A stretch of 28,515 nt of DNA from a virus. The stretch spans positions 1 to 28,515 of IMG/VR virus record IMGVR_UViG_3300032331_003054; one strand, given 5' to 3'. Shown here piece by piece: positions 1-7,011 of the stretch. A model generated the notes under the pieces. That model did not search any database. It had not been told where the DNA came from and saw only the letters and a list, made by a program, of their open reading frames with translations. Each line of letters opens with the position of its first letter. The stretch's first letter is position 1. Position numbers and translations under genes: made by a program.

Positions 1-271
1 CTTTAAACCAAAACATACTATCCCAGTGATCTTCTACCCATGGTTTAATACGTTTGTCAGTGAACTTAATATCAATATTATCATGGTATTCACCTTCTTC
101 AAACAAACCACTCTTTGCTATAATAGTTGCTTCATAACAGAATTTATCTGTTTCATATACAAATCCTTTAAAGCCAGTTACATCTTCTCTCTTTAATGGT
201 TTTATTTCTTGTGTTGGTTGGTTATCTTCTCGAGTGTACCATACCCCATTTAATTGTATTCTATCTTCCAT
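1..271 (-). CDS. Hypothetical phage protein, cut by the window edge
   Basis: An open frame starts at ATG 269-271 and runs without a stop to the left edge, giving 90 codons; the C-terminus lies outside the window. The protein begins MEDRIQLNGVWYTRED and ends in view with an aromatic, charged stretch (WVEDHWDSMFWFK). It is soluble in character and no family is recognised. It starts one base after the TAA of the metallophosphoesterase gene, so it is probably the last visible member of that transcript. The reading frame is supported by its length, by the tight spacing and by the lack of a competing frame. Confidence 0.75.
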   Translation of the reverse strand, partial: MEDRIQLNGVWYTREDNQPTQEIKPLKREDVTGFKGFVYETDKFCYEATIIAKSGLFEEGEYHDNIDIKFTDKRIKPWVEDHWDSMFWFK

Positions 272-272
272 A

Positions 273-923
273 TTATATTCTTTTAACGTGATGATCTTTT
301 GGTAATGATAATTTATCAATTGGTCTAGATACCATTTTAATTAATATATCATCCATTTCAATTGGCTCCAAATCATTTCCATCTACTCCTACATCCATTG
401 CTTTACCTGCTGCCATTCTTAAATGTTTAGGTAGATGGACGTGTCCATGTAAGTGTATTGCTCCATCATTCATTCCATTCCAACTTGCAATTGGATAGTG
501 CATACAAATAAAACGAGCGTGTTCCTTTTTCTTACCTGCAATCCACCAACTAACATTTAGATCTAGGTAGTGGTTCACTGAACTAAAAATAGATTGAATA
601 TTATCTTTATTTCGTTCAATATGATGATCATGGTTACCAAGTATTAAATGTACATTTTGACATATAATTCTATCTCTAAACGCTTTAATATTCTCAAAAC
701 CACCAAATGACCAATCACCTAAGTGAATTAAGATATCATCTTGAGCTACTCTTTGGTTAATCCAAAATATAAGCTCCTCATTCATCATCTCCAATGAACT
801 AAAGTCACGAGTAACCGAATCAGCATCAATCCAACGTGTAGTTGCTCTACATATGTTGGTGTGGTTATAGTGAGTATCACTTGTGAACCATAAACGTTGT
901 CCTTGTTTTAACTCTATTTTCAT
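273..923 (-). CDS. Calcineurin-like metallophosphoesterase
   Basis: This 216-residue protein shows the ordered metal-binding blocks of the calcineurin-like phosphoesterase fold: SDTHYNHTNI (D16, H18, H21), GDWSFGG (D70), GNHDHH (N97-H98-D99), MHYP (H142) and HGHVH (H159, H161, H163). Such enzymes use two metal ions to hydrolyse phosphomono- or diesters; in phages the target may be nucleic-acid ends, nucleotides or phosphoproteins and cannot be read from sequence. The start at 923 follows a TATATTTA box by only six bases, so its mRNA may have almost no leader. It differs from the second phosphoesterase at 5935-6663, whose motifs are closer to the PPP protein-phosphatase type. Family call is secure; substrate is unknown. 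Confidence 0.9.
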   Translation of the reverse strand: MKIELKQGQRLWFTSDTHYNHTNICRATTRWIDADSVTRDFSSLEMMNEELIFWINQRVAQDDILIHLGDWSFGGFENIKAFRDRIICQNVHLILGNHDHHIERNKDNIQSIFSSVNHYLDLNVSWWIAGKKKEHARFICMHYPIASWNGMNDGAIHLHGHVHLPKHLRMAAGKAMDVGVDGNDLEPIEMDDILIKMVSRPIDKLSLPKDHHVKRI

Positions 924-929
924 AATGAT

Positions 930-961
930 TAAATATAATAAAGAAAGGCCCGGAGGCCAAA
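930..961 (-). promoter_or_regulatory. Candidate promoter (TTTG-N20-TATATTTA) for the phosphoesterase gene
   Basis: On the minus strand TTTG (958-961) lies exactly 20 nt upstream of TATATTTA (930-937), which ends six bases before the ATG at 923. This resembles the Bacteroidota vegetative promoter TTTG / TAnnTTTG with 17-23 nt spacing. The spacer contains the terminator hairpin of the upstream gene. The same layout recurs at 3910-3941, 7012-7043 and 12326-12357. Seen: motif and spacing. Inferred: promoter function. Confidence 0.5.
947..958 (-). terminator. Hairpin terminator after the 969-1184 gene
   Basis: Minus-strand GGCC-TCCG-GGCC forms a four-base-pair GC stem with a tetraloop, followed by TTTCTTTATTATA. 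It lies 11 bases past the stop codon at 969. It is a one-base loop variant of the TTCG hairpins elsewhere in the window, and the TCCG loop belongs to the stable UNCG class. The short stem makes strong termination uncertain. Confidence 0.6.
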
Positions 962-968
962 CTTATTT

Positions 969-1184
969 TTAATCTTCATCGTCATCATCACCATAAGGTG
1001 CTTCGTTCCATGTTTCGAATCGGTCAGTGCGTTCCATTTCTTCCCAATCCCAATCATCAACTTCCTCTTCGTCCTTATATTTACTGATGACTTCTATTAT
1101 ATGGTGTGGTATTAATGTATTACCACTATATATTATCCCACATAGTTCTGCTTCTATTGCTTCTAATATGTCGTTTTTTCTCAT
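969..1184 (-). CDS. Small acidic hypothetical protein
   Basis: This 71-residue protein has a helical N-terminal half and an extremely acidic C-terminal half (DEEEVDDWDWEEMER, ending GDDDDED). No family is recognised. Its ATG overlaps the stop of the 315-residue gene upstream in an ATGA arrangement, suggesting translational coupling, and a hairpin terminator follows its stop. The acidic tail could mimic nucleic acid or bind a basic partner, but that is only a suggestion from composition. Confidence 0.8.
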   Translation of the reverse strand: MRKNDILEAIEAELCGIIYSGNTLIPHHIIEVISKYKDEEEVDDWDWEEMERTDRFETWNEAPYGDDDDED

Positions 1185-2128
1185 GCTCCAATTGTGGTCA
1201 ATTCATATTCTATTGATGGTACTGCTTCTTCTACTGGTTGGTCAGCCATAGTTAAATCATATCTATCAGCTAATTCTCTAAGACTATAAACTAATGAGTT
1301 TGATTTTTCTTTACCATTTAATCTTTCATCATTCATTTTCTTAGTTTCCTCAGTACCTAAATCATAATTTGGTTTGATACAACTTCTAAAATCAGTTATG
1401 ATTACATCTAAAATATGAGATGGTAAATTACATTCTGATGAGTCTATTCTCTCATCAACCGCATTCCAAAATGATGTTTCACGTTGATGGTCTGGGTCTA
1501 TGTTTTTAAACGCTGCTACTTTAACTCCAGTTTTTCTATTCATAGCGTAAATCAAAATACCTCGTCTTGTATAATTGTGATATTGATACTCTTCACTTGT
1601 AGAGGCAGTACACCATTTAGTTCCAGCTCCATACTTACAAGATGACTCATACGTTAATGGTTTAACAACTAACCAATCATTTTCATCATAGAGTTTAATA
1701 ACAAATTTCTCTAAATCCTTACTCATCAATTTCAACTCAGCAACTGATAATGCGCCTTGAAGTTCTTCTAAACTCTTATATGATGTAACGTCTTTATTCT
1801 CAATTAAACCTCTTTCATTTAATTCAATAAACTTATTAACATCCTCTAAAACAGCATCATGAACATCATCTAATATGTTATGAATTGCTACTAATGTTTG
1901 GTCTGAGATTTTATCTATATTCTCTTTTTTAAACCCAGCGTCAATAAGATCAGTAGCATATCTCCTTTTTGAGTACCAATCATTCTTCATCTGTTTATTG
2001 AAGTTGTGCTTATGTAAATTGAATGCTAACTCAACATACTTAGGCTTCTCAAATAAAATGCTGAGTGCATCTATTAACCCTATATTGAATTGAGGGTTTT
2101 GTTCTTTAAGTGTACTTAATTTGCTCAT
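1181..2128 (-). CDS. Conserved-looking phage protein with a KYGAGTKWCTA motif
   Basis: This 315-residue protein has a charged, helical N-terminal half and a central block, KYGAGTKWCTA at residues 165-175, followed by an aromatic run (YQYHNYTRRG) and a strand-rich segment. Blocks of the GTKWC kind recur, to my recollection, in uncharacterised proteins of environmental phages; I do not know a function. No signal peptide or membrane segment is visible. The start is preceded by the leader TATAGTTATG, which matches the AGTTATG ending of many other starts here. Its last codons overlap the acidic gene (ATGA). The conserved C, K and W could form an active or binding site. Confidence 0.8.
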   Translation of the reverse strand: MSKLSTLKEQNPQFNIGLIDALSILFEKPKYVELAFNLHKHNFNKQMKNDWYSKRRYATDLIDAGFKKENIDKISDQTLVAIHNILDDVHDAVLEDVNKFIELNERGLIENKDVTSYKSLEELQGALSVAELKLMSKDLEKFVIKLYDENDWLVVKPLTYESSCKYGAGTKWCTASTSEEYQYHNYTRRGILIYAMNRKTGVKVAAFKNIDPDHQRETSFWNAVDERIDSSECNLPSHILDVIITDFRSCIKPNYDLGTEETKKMNDERLNGKEKSNSLVYSLRELADRYDLTMADQPVEEAVPSIEYELTTIGA

Positions 2129-2164
2129 AACTATAATATAATAACCTTTATTTACTTTTCCAAT

Positions 2165-2446
2165 CTATTCTTTATTGGCTCTTTCTTTTAAATCCTCTAT
2201 AAACATGTCACGTTGACCGATCAAATATTTTTCACGTTCAACTAATCGAGCACGTTCCTCATCAGTTAGTTTTAATACTAACTCTTCTTTTTCTTGTATC
2301 ATTTGTCTATACTCATCCATTTGTTTATTGAATAGAGTATTTTGATAATACATTATACCAACCAAAATAATGATTGTAAATGACTGTTCTTTAAGTTTAC
2401 TTAAGAATGTTTCGCCATAACTACTTACTTTAGTTTCTTTTTCCAT
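2165..2446 (-). CDS. Single-pass membrane protein with coiled coil
   Basis: The 93-residue product has a short cytosolic N-terminus, one hydrophobic segment at about residues 23-40 (FTIIILVGIMYYQNTLF) and then a long charged heptad-rich helix to the end. This topology is typical of inner-membrane spanins, which act at the last step of lysis of Gram-negative hosts, but also of other phage membrane proteins. It lies away from the endolysin gene, although two lipoproteins that could be outer-membrane partners are present in the window. Membrane topology is well supported; the spanin idea is weak. Confidence 0.75.
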   Translation of the reverse strand: MEKETKVSSYGETFLSKLKEQSFTIIILVGIMYYQNTLFNKQMDEYRQMIQEKEELVLKLTDEERARLVEREKYLIGQRDMFIEDLKERANKE

Positions 2447-2461
2447 ATTAATAAATATGGT

Positions 2462-2590
2462 TTACTCCTCATCAAATAAATCCTTCCCATCATAATCAGG
2501 ATGATTTTTTTCCATATAGTCTAATCCTAAAACCATTAACACTGCTATTATAGCTGCTAATGTAAATGAAATAATTGCTGCTGGTATCAT
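2462..2590 (-). CDS. 42-residue membrane protein
   Basis: A short frame opens at ATG 2588-2590 and stops at TAA 2462-2464. It has one strong hydrophobic helix (residues 3-23, IPAAIISFTLAAIIAVLMVL) followed by an acidic tail (HPDYDGKDLFDEE). Its ATG overlaps the TGA of the zinc-ribbon gene (ATGA), the same coupling used by many genes here, and it fills what would otherwise be a gap. Size and topology would suit a small holin, antiholin or other membrane accessory protein; nothing shows which. Confidence 0.65.
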   Translation of the reverse strand: MIPAAIISFTLAAIIAVLMVLGLDYMEKNHPDYDGKDLFDEE

Positions 2591-2814
2591 AAAAATAATT
2601 TTTTAATAATTTCTAATTTTGATTTAAACTCTATTTTCTCAAATTTGTTGTTTGCATTTAATGTCCAAGCAAACATACCCTCACTCCAACGTTTATAAGT
2701 ACAAAGTCTACATACTAAATTCTTACCTTGATGTTGAGGTCGTTGGTATGGTCTTGGGTTGGTAGTGAACATAAATAATGGATATGTTCTTTTACAGTCA
2801 AAGCATTTCTTCAT
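2587..2814 (-). CDS. Small protein with two CxxC zinc knuckles
   Basis: The 75-residue product carries CFDC (C4, C7) and CRLC (C35, C38), spaced like a four-cysteine zinc ribbon, with a basic, aromatic linker (PRPYQRPQHQGK). The rest is helical and lysine-rich. Such proteins often bind nucleic acid, or resemble HNH-nuclease zinc cores that have lost catalytic residues; no HNH histidine is evident. The start overlaps the ligase stop (ATGA), so it is probably translated together with the ligase. Confidence 0.75.
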   Translation of the reverse strand: MKKCFDCKRTYPLFMFTTNPRPYQRPQHQGKNLVCRLCTYKRWSEGMFAWTLNANNKFEKIEFKSKLEIIKKLFL

Positions 2815-3905
2815 TCGTAACTCTCTCTATCAATTTTAATTACATATGGAAATCTTGGAACACCATCTGGTGTTAAATTAAAGTACTTAACTGTAGCTGA
2901 TTTACCAATTAACTCATTTTTATTGTTCCACATCGCTTTACATTCCTCCCAATTAAATTTAGGTGATGAATTGAATATATGACCTGTCTTACTCTTAAAT
3001 ATAAATGAACCTACCATTCCAGTTTTATTACCTAAACCTTCAACTATATCTAATATAGTATATTCCTCGTCTATAAACGATTTATACTTAAGTAATGACT
3101 TAGAACGTTTCGATTCATATTTTTTATCTAAACGCACCATTAACCCCTCATATCCCTCACTAACATAATCAATATACCATTTATCAACCCACTCAGCTGT
3201 ATGAACGATACTTGTTCTTACCAACACACAACACTTAGGTAAAGACATTTTGTTTAAAGCACTATGTCGCTCACTAAACACACCATCATGATTAGGTAAA
3301 TCATAAATGTGATATTGGATTGATTCTTTACTTTTAACTAAATCATTACTTGTTGGTTTAGTTTTCTTAACTAATGAACAAATAGCGTTAAAGTCATTTG
3401 CAAATTTATCAGCATACAACTCACCATCAAATATCAAATCAGGATTAGATTCAAATAATGGTTTTAATGATTCAAAAATGTGAGGTGCTGAGATGATTTT
3501 TTTACCATTTCTACTCCACATACCATCTGCTCTAACAATACATCTAATACCATCTAATTTAGGTTGACTATAAACTGGGTATTCAATTTTGTCTTTATGG
3601 TCTTCAAATTTATGAGCTAACATTGGATTAAAAAACTTAGGTGTATCAATATCTTTTATTGACTCATAACTACCTAACTCTAATTTTTTAGTCCACATTG
3701 CTTTAGCTTCAGCTAATGCTTGTTGTTCAGGTGTGGTAGCGTTTTTCTTACCTGTATTCTTACCTGAACAGCATGTCCATTCAGAAGTTGTTTTAACTCC
3801 ATCAGTATAACCTGATATTGTTCTAAAACAATTGTTTTCTATTTCAACGGTCCACTCATTGATTTTACCGTTTACTGCGCGTTTAAATAATGTGTTTAAT
3901 TTCAT
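2811..3905 (-). CDS. ATP-dependent DNA ligase
   Basis: The 364-residue protein contains the nucleotidyltransferase motifs of ATP-dependent ligases in order: PKLDGIR (residues 115-121, with K116 the likely adenylated lysine), FDGELY (159-164), EGLMVR (253-258) and LLKYK (271-275), followed by a C-terminal OB-fold-like region. It would seal nicks during phage replication and repair. Residues 1-90, ahead of the catalytic core, resemble a WGR-type domain (KINEWTVEIE, then a GKN-rich turn and a helical TTPEQQALAEAKAMW block). The start at 3905 is only four bases after a TATATTTA box, so the message may be leaderless. T4 gp30 plays this role in T4, but the length and the N-terminal domain differ, so no gene symbol is assigned. 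Confidence 0.9.
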   Translation of the reverse strand: MKLNTLFKRAVNGKINEWTVEIENNCFRTISGYTDGVKTTSEWTCCSGKNTGKKNATTPEQQALAEAKAMWTKKLELGSYESIKDIDTPKFFNPMLAHKFEDHKDKIEYPVYSQPKLDGIRCIVRADGMWSRNGKKIISAPHIFESLKPLFESNPDLIFDGELYADKFANDFNAICSLVKKTKPTSNDLVKSKESIQYHIYDLPNHDGVFSERHSALNKMSLPKCCVLVRTSIVHTAEWVDKWYIDYVSEGYEGLMVRLDKKYESKRSKSLLKYKSFIDEEYTILDIVEGLGNKTGMVGSFIFKSKTGHIFNSSPKFNWEECKAMWNNKNELIGKSATVKYFNLTPDGVPRFPYVIKIDRESYE

Positions 3906-3909
3906 GATC

Positions 3910-3941
3910 TAAATATAACAAAGAATGGCCCGAAGGCCAAA
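3910..3941 (-). promoter_or_regulatory. Candidate promoter for the DNA ligase gene
   Basis: TTTG at 3938-3941, 20 nt spacer, TATATTTA at 3910-3917, then GATC and the ligase ATG. The spacer contains the TTCG hairpin. With a start site about four to seven bases past the box, transcription would begin at or next to the start codon. Confidence 0.55.
3926..3939 (-). terminator. UUCG hairpin terminator after the GAF-protein gene
   Basis: Minus-strand TGGCC-TTCG-GGCCA gives a five-base-pair stem capped by the very stable C(UUCG)G tetraloop, followed by TTCTTTGTTATATTT. It lies 24 bases past the stop at 3964. Identical copies occur at 7028-7041 and 12342-12355. CUUCGG hairpins are well known in phage T4 transcripts. 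Confidence 0.65.
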
Positions 3942-3963
3942 CTTTATCCATGAAATGGTGTGT

Positions 3964-4566
3964 TTATTTTTTACTATGTAGGTAATTACTAATTATATTA
4001 CCAATTGCACCTACTTTTTGACGAATAAAGATCCACTCGTCTTTAACTATTTTATGTTTCTTTTCAATATAATGAATACCCATCACACCTATGATACGTC
4101 CATCTAAATCAGTTAATGATAATAAATAAATTGATTTACATTTACCACCTGTTGTTGTGTTAAGTAAATATGAATTAGCTGCCTCAGCATCTTCAATTAT
4201 TACTTCACCATGTTCATATAATTCAGATAATGGTTTATTAAATAATGATACAGGTATGTTTTGATAAACATTTTTAACTGATTCAATGTTTGGGTTTAAT
4301 ACCTCATAGAATATAGAGAATTTTTGAATCGATTTACCAGTTGGATAAAAGTGTCCTCCATTATGAAATTGAGCTATAAATATTTGGTCACATTCTAATT
4401 CATCAAGTATTATATCTAATTGATGTTCAATTTGTTCATTATACTTAATAGCATCAGGCATTGGATCAGCTGATTTCTTTTTAAATTTAGCCTTAGCCCA
4501 CTCCAATAATACAGGTCCGAATACGGATGTGATCAATGCGATCGCAATAGGTATTAATATTTCCAT
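3964..4566 (-). CDS. Membrane-anchored GAF-like sensor protein
   Basis: The 200-residue product starts with one hydrophobic helix (residues 2-23, EILIPIAIALITSVFGPVLL), then a basic stop-transfer stretch (KAKFKKK). Residues 45-195 look like a single GAF-type domain: an N-terminal helix, FIAQFHNGGHF, an acidic middle, CKSIYLLSLTD and GRIIGVMGIHYIEKK, then a closing helix. GAF domains bind small ligands. No kinase, cyclase or other output domain is present. It begins one base after the endolysin stop codon and a terminator follows it, so endolysin and GAF protein form one unit. A role in sensing cell state for lysis control is an inference from this linkage; GAF assignment is by fold-like pattern only. 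Confidence 0.65.
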   Translation of the reverse strand: MEILIPIAIALITSVFGPVLLEWAKAKFKKKSADPMPDAIKYNEQIEHQLDIILDELECDQIFIAQFHNGGHFYPTGKSIQKFSIFYEVLNPNIESVKNVYQNIPVSLFNKPLSELYEHGEVIIEDAEAANSYLLNTTTGGKCKSIYLLSLTDLDGRIIGVMGIHYIEKKHKIVKDEWIFIRQKVGAIGNIISNYLHSKK

Positions 4567-4567
4567 C

Positions 4568-5392
4568 TTACTTTAGTAAATTATAGTATTCATTAAAATG
4601 CTTTAAACGATCAGGTAAACCAATTGTACCGCCGTTTACTCGTTTAGTAACCGCAGTGACAGTTGCTTCATCAGCTCCTTTATCACATATTGACCATAAT
4701 TTGTTTGAATCGAAGAAAAACGCTGCTGACGCTAATGGGTATTTAGTCGCTACTAAATCAGGGTTAGTAACTGTGTCTTCACCTATAAACTTAGCAAAAC
4801 TAGTATAATTAGATTTACCAGTTAATTGAATATATCCACGTCCACGGAATTTATACCCTTCACCTGTTGATTCGTCTCCATTACCCATTCTTGCTCCATA
4901 AACACGAGATGCAATTTTTTCTGGTTGGCGAGCATAAGAAGTAGCTAAATCACCAGGAAAATATTTTCCAAATGTTCTCTTCAAACCATCAACTGAGTAG
5001 TTTAGGTTCTCACTTATTGCTTTGAATCCACCTGATTCGTGTCCACATTGTGCTAAGAAATGAGCTAGACGTAGTGGGTTTGTAATATTGAATTTAGCTG
5101 CTGTGTCTGGTATTTGAGCTATCACAGCATCAGGAATATGTCCTTTTAAAGCATCTAATTTGAATGAACTAGGAGGAATAACTACTGACGCAGCGGGAGT
5201 TGGAGCTGTCGCCCCAAACATTTTACCCCACGTACCATCTCCTACAATGCCGTCAGCTGTTAATCCGTTTTTAGCTTGCCATTCTTTGACTTTAGTTTCT
5301 GTCATTGGTCCAAAACTTCCATCAGCTCCTAAACCTAATAATGTTTGAAGTTGTTTTACTTCTTCTCCTTTCGATCCGTTTTTCAATAACAT
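4568..5392 (-). CDS. Endolysin: peptidoglycan-binding domain plus GH19 lysozyme/chitinase domain
   Basis: The 274-residue protein has a PG_binding_1 domain (residues 1-60, NGSKGEEVKQLQ to DGIVGDGTWG), a Pro/Ala linker (61-76) and a GH19 catalytic domain (about 80-274). The GH19 signature is clear: FLAQCGHESGGF with likely catalytic E119, SENLNY with a possible second acid E128, and FRGRGYIQLTG. It would cleave host peptidoglycan at lysis. There is no signal peptide, so release needs a holin or similar. I start it at the ATG at 5392, which places LLKNGSKGEE at the N-terminus as usual for this domain; an in-frame ATG ten codons upstream would add a hydrophobic MIFITINNLL extension and lies in the probable promoter. 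Confidence 0.9.
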   Translation of the reverse strand: MLLKNGSKGEEVKQLQTLLGLGADGSFGPMTETKVKEWQAKNGLTADGIVGDGTWGKMFGATAPTPAASVVIPPSSFKLDALKGHIPDAVIAQIPDTAAKFNITNPLRLAHFLAQCGHESGGFKAISENLNYSVDGLKRTFGKYFPGDLATSYARQPEKIASRVYGARMGNGDESTGEGYKFRGRGYIQLTGKSNYTSFAKFIGEDTVTNPDLVATKYPLASAAFFFDSNKLWSICDKGADEATVTAVTKRVNGGTIGLPDRLKHFNEYYNLLK

Positions 5393-5408
5393 AAGTAAAT
5401 TGTTTATA

Positions 5409-5422
5409 GTGATAAATATCAC
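5409..5422. promoter_or_regulatory. Palindrome upstream of the endolysin gene
   Basis: GTGAT-AAAT-ATCAC is a perfect 5-bp inverted repeat with a 4-bp centre, 16 bases upstream of the chosen endolysin start. On the minus strand it contains GATATTTA, a variant of the TATATTTA box. It could be a promoter element or an operator for a dimeric repressor. It is the only element between the lipoprotein stop and the endolysin start. Confidence 0.3.
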
Positions 5423-5429
5423 CTACTCT

Positions 5430-5747
5430 TTACTTTTCGCAATCACATTTAACAATTTCTTCATTCATTCCTAAACAAAATGCAATCTGTCCTATAGCTG
5501 GTTTATTATTAGTATAATACATAATTACATTCTCAGTTACTACTTGCCAAGCCATATCAATATCTCTATCTACATTTCTCTTTACAGATACAACTTTGAT
5601 AGGCCATGCCTTAGTAGTGTCTGTTGGGATGATAGGTTGTGGACTCACATTAACTGTGTCAACACGGGAAATAAGAATTGGTGGTGCTGTGATCAAATCA
5701 CAACTAATTAAACCTATACTTAATAATGTTAATAATACTTTTTTCAT
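5430..5747 (-). CDS. Putative lipoprotein next to the endolysin
   Basis: The 105-residue product begins with a lipoprotein signal: MKK, a hydrophobic core and the lipobox LISC with the lipidated cysteine at residue 16. The mature protein would be about 90 residues, rich in Thr, Val and Pro at first and ending with cysteines in CDCEK. Because it lies directly upstream of the endolysin and is an exported lipoprotein, it is a candidate outer-membrane spanin, although it could equally be a superinfection-exclusion or other envelope lipoprotein. Its start overlaps the stop of the 5744-5938 gene (ATGA). Confidence 0.75.
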   Translation of the reverse strand: MKKVLLTLLSIGLISCDLITAPPILISRVDTVNVSPQPIIPTDTTKAWPIKVVSVKRNVDRDIDMAWQVVTENVIMYYTNNKPAIGQIAFCLGMNEEIVKCDCEK

Positions 5748-5938
5748 CTTGGTTCTACTTTTATTTGTTTTGCTTCTTCTTTATCTAATATAAATGCTAA
5801 GCCTGAGCCTACAGCCACTAATAATGAGTTGTCACTAACGTGGCATACTTTGATTTCACCCCCACTACTAAATCTATTATCGATTGTCTCGATAACATTA
5901 TAGACTCTAGGATATATCGTTACTTCATTTAATCTCAT
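5744..5938 (-). CDS. Hypothetical 64-residue protein
   Basis: The product is small, soluble and strand-rich (VYNVIETIDNRF, IKVCHVSDNSLLVAVGSG). No family is recognised. It overlaps the phosphoesterase stop upstream and the lipoprotein start downstream, both by four bases, so it is locked into a four-gene coupled chain (6986 to 5430). Confidence 0.75.
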   Translation of the reverse strand: MRLNEVTIYPRVYNVIETIDNRFSSGGEIKVCHVSDNSLLVAVGSGLAFILDKEEAKQIKVEPR

Positions 5939-6663
5939 AATATAGTTGGATAATCACCTACTTTAAACTCTCCATCCTCATAAATCAAAAACTTATTTGA
6001 GGTATCAAATGTGTCAATAAAATAATATCTACCACCTGTTGATTTGCCTTCAATATCAATCTTTTTAACATGAGTGTGACCTACTACTTGAATATAATCT
6101 TCTTTTAAGAACGTATCTCGATTACCAGCCATTAATGCTTGAGGACGAATCCAAATTGGTGTTTGTGTTTTAGAATTACCGTATGGATCAATTCCGTAAA
6201 ACATAAACTTATTAGGTTGATACTCCCAAATGGCGTTCACAAAATCAGCTATTGTGCCTGAATCTACTCCTGGTTCATATTTGTTTTGGTATGTCAACCA
6301 ATCACTTCCAATACCAGCATGTGTAAATAAGATATTATCTAATTGATAACACATTTGTAGATGATGTTTATTTTCTTGGAGTAACTGTCTAATAGCTGGA
6401 GCAGCACCTGCTTTATATCCTGAGTATGTCTCACCGCCTGGGTAGTAATGATAGTCATGATTACCAACTAACATAGTTACCTCACACTCACCTTTCTCTT
6501 TAAACTCAATTATCTCTTTAAAGTTAAGCATTTGCTCAGCAGGGCCAATATCAAAACTATCAAAGTAATCTCCTATAAAGATAACTCGATCTGCTTGTTC
6601 TTGGAACACAATGTCTTTCCAAACATTGCGTCCATGAATATCTCCTAATACTATTGTTTTCAT
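5935..6663 (-). CDS. PPP-type metallophosphoesterase (protein-phosphatase-like)
   Basis: The 242-residue protein has the classic PPP-phosphatase blocks GDIHG (D8, H10), GDYFDS (D32), GNHDYHYY (N68, H69), a THAG block (H115) and GHTH (H196, H198). Lambda phosphatase, a Ser/Thr/Tyr protein phosphatase of about 220 residues, shares this layout, so the product may dephosphorylate proteins or small phosphoesters. The central region between HAG and GHTH is long and aromatic. Start and stop overlap neighbouring genes by four bases. The family is secure; protein versus nucleotide substrate is not. Confidence 0.9.
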   Translation of the reverse strand: MKTIVLGDIHGRNVWKDIVFQEQADRVIFIGDYFDSFDIGPAEQMLNFKEIIEFKEKGECEVTMLVGNHDYHYYPGGETYSGYKAGAAPAIRQLLQENKHHLQMCYQLDNILFTHAGIGSDWLTYQNKYEPGVDSGTIADFVNAIWEYQPNKFMFYGIDPYGNSKTQTPIWIRPQALMAGNRDTFLKEDYIQVVGHTHVKKIDIEGKSTGGRYYFIDTFDTSNKFLIYEDGEFKVGDYPTIL

Positions 6664-6986
6664 TTTACTAATTTCTTAACTTTAATTATGAAACGACGTT
6701 TAAAACATTTCATTGATGTTGAAAATGTATTAACAGGTGTTTCAGTTTTTAACTCACTAAATGCTTTCTTTAATGCAATCTTAATTTTAGGATTAACTTT
6801 AATTAACTCAAAAAATTTATCTAAATGAGAAGATGATTTTGAATTCCATCTACCATTATAAAATTCAGTTAATGTTACTCGAGTATCACTTATTGTATCA
6901 AATAAGTAAACTGTAACTGTTTTTTCCCAACTGTCTGAAACGAATTGTAATTCTTGATTACCTGAAAGTGTGACTGATTTGCTCAT
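6660..6986 (-). CDS. Hypothetical 108-residue basic protein
   Basis: The N-terminal half is strand-rich (VTLSGNQELQFVSDSW, TVTVYLFDTISD) and the C-terminal half basic and helical, ending in KCFKRRFIIKVKKLVK. No family is recognised. The start at 6986 is preceded by AATAAAAGTTATG and by the hairpin/promoter unit at 7012-7043, making this the first gene of the transcript that carries the second phosphoesterase, the lipoprotein and probably the endolysin. Confidence 0.75.
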   Translation of the reverse strand: MSKSVTLSGNQELQFVSDSWEKTVTVYLFDTISDTRVTLTEFYNGRWNSKSSSHLDKFFELIKVNPKIKIALKKAFSELKTETPVNTFSTSMKCFKRRFIIKVKKLVK

Positions 6987-7011
6987 AACTTTTATTATTT
7001 TTTATTATATC

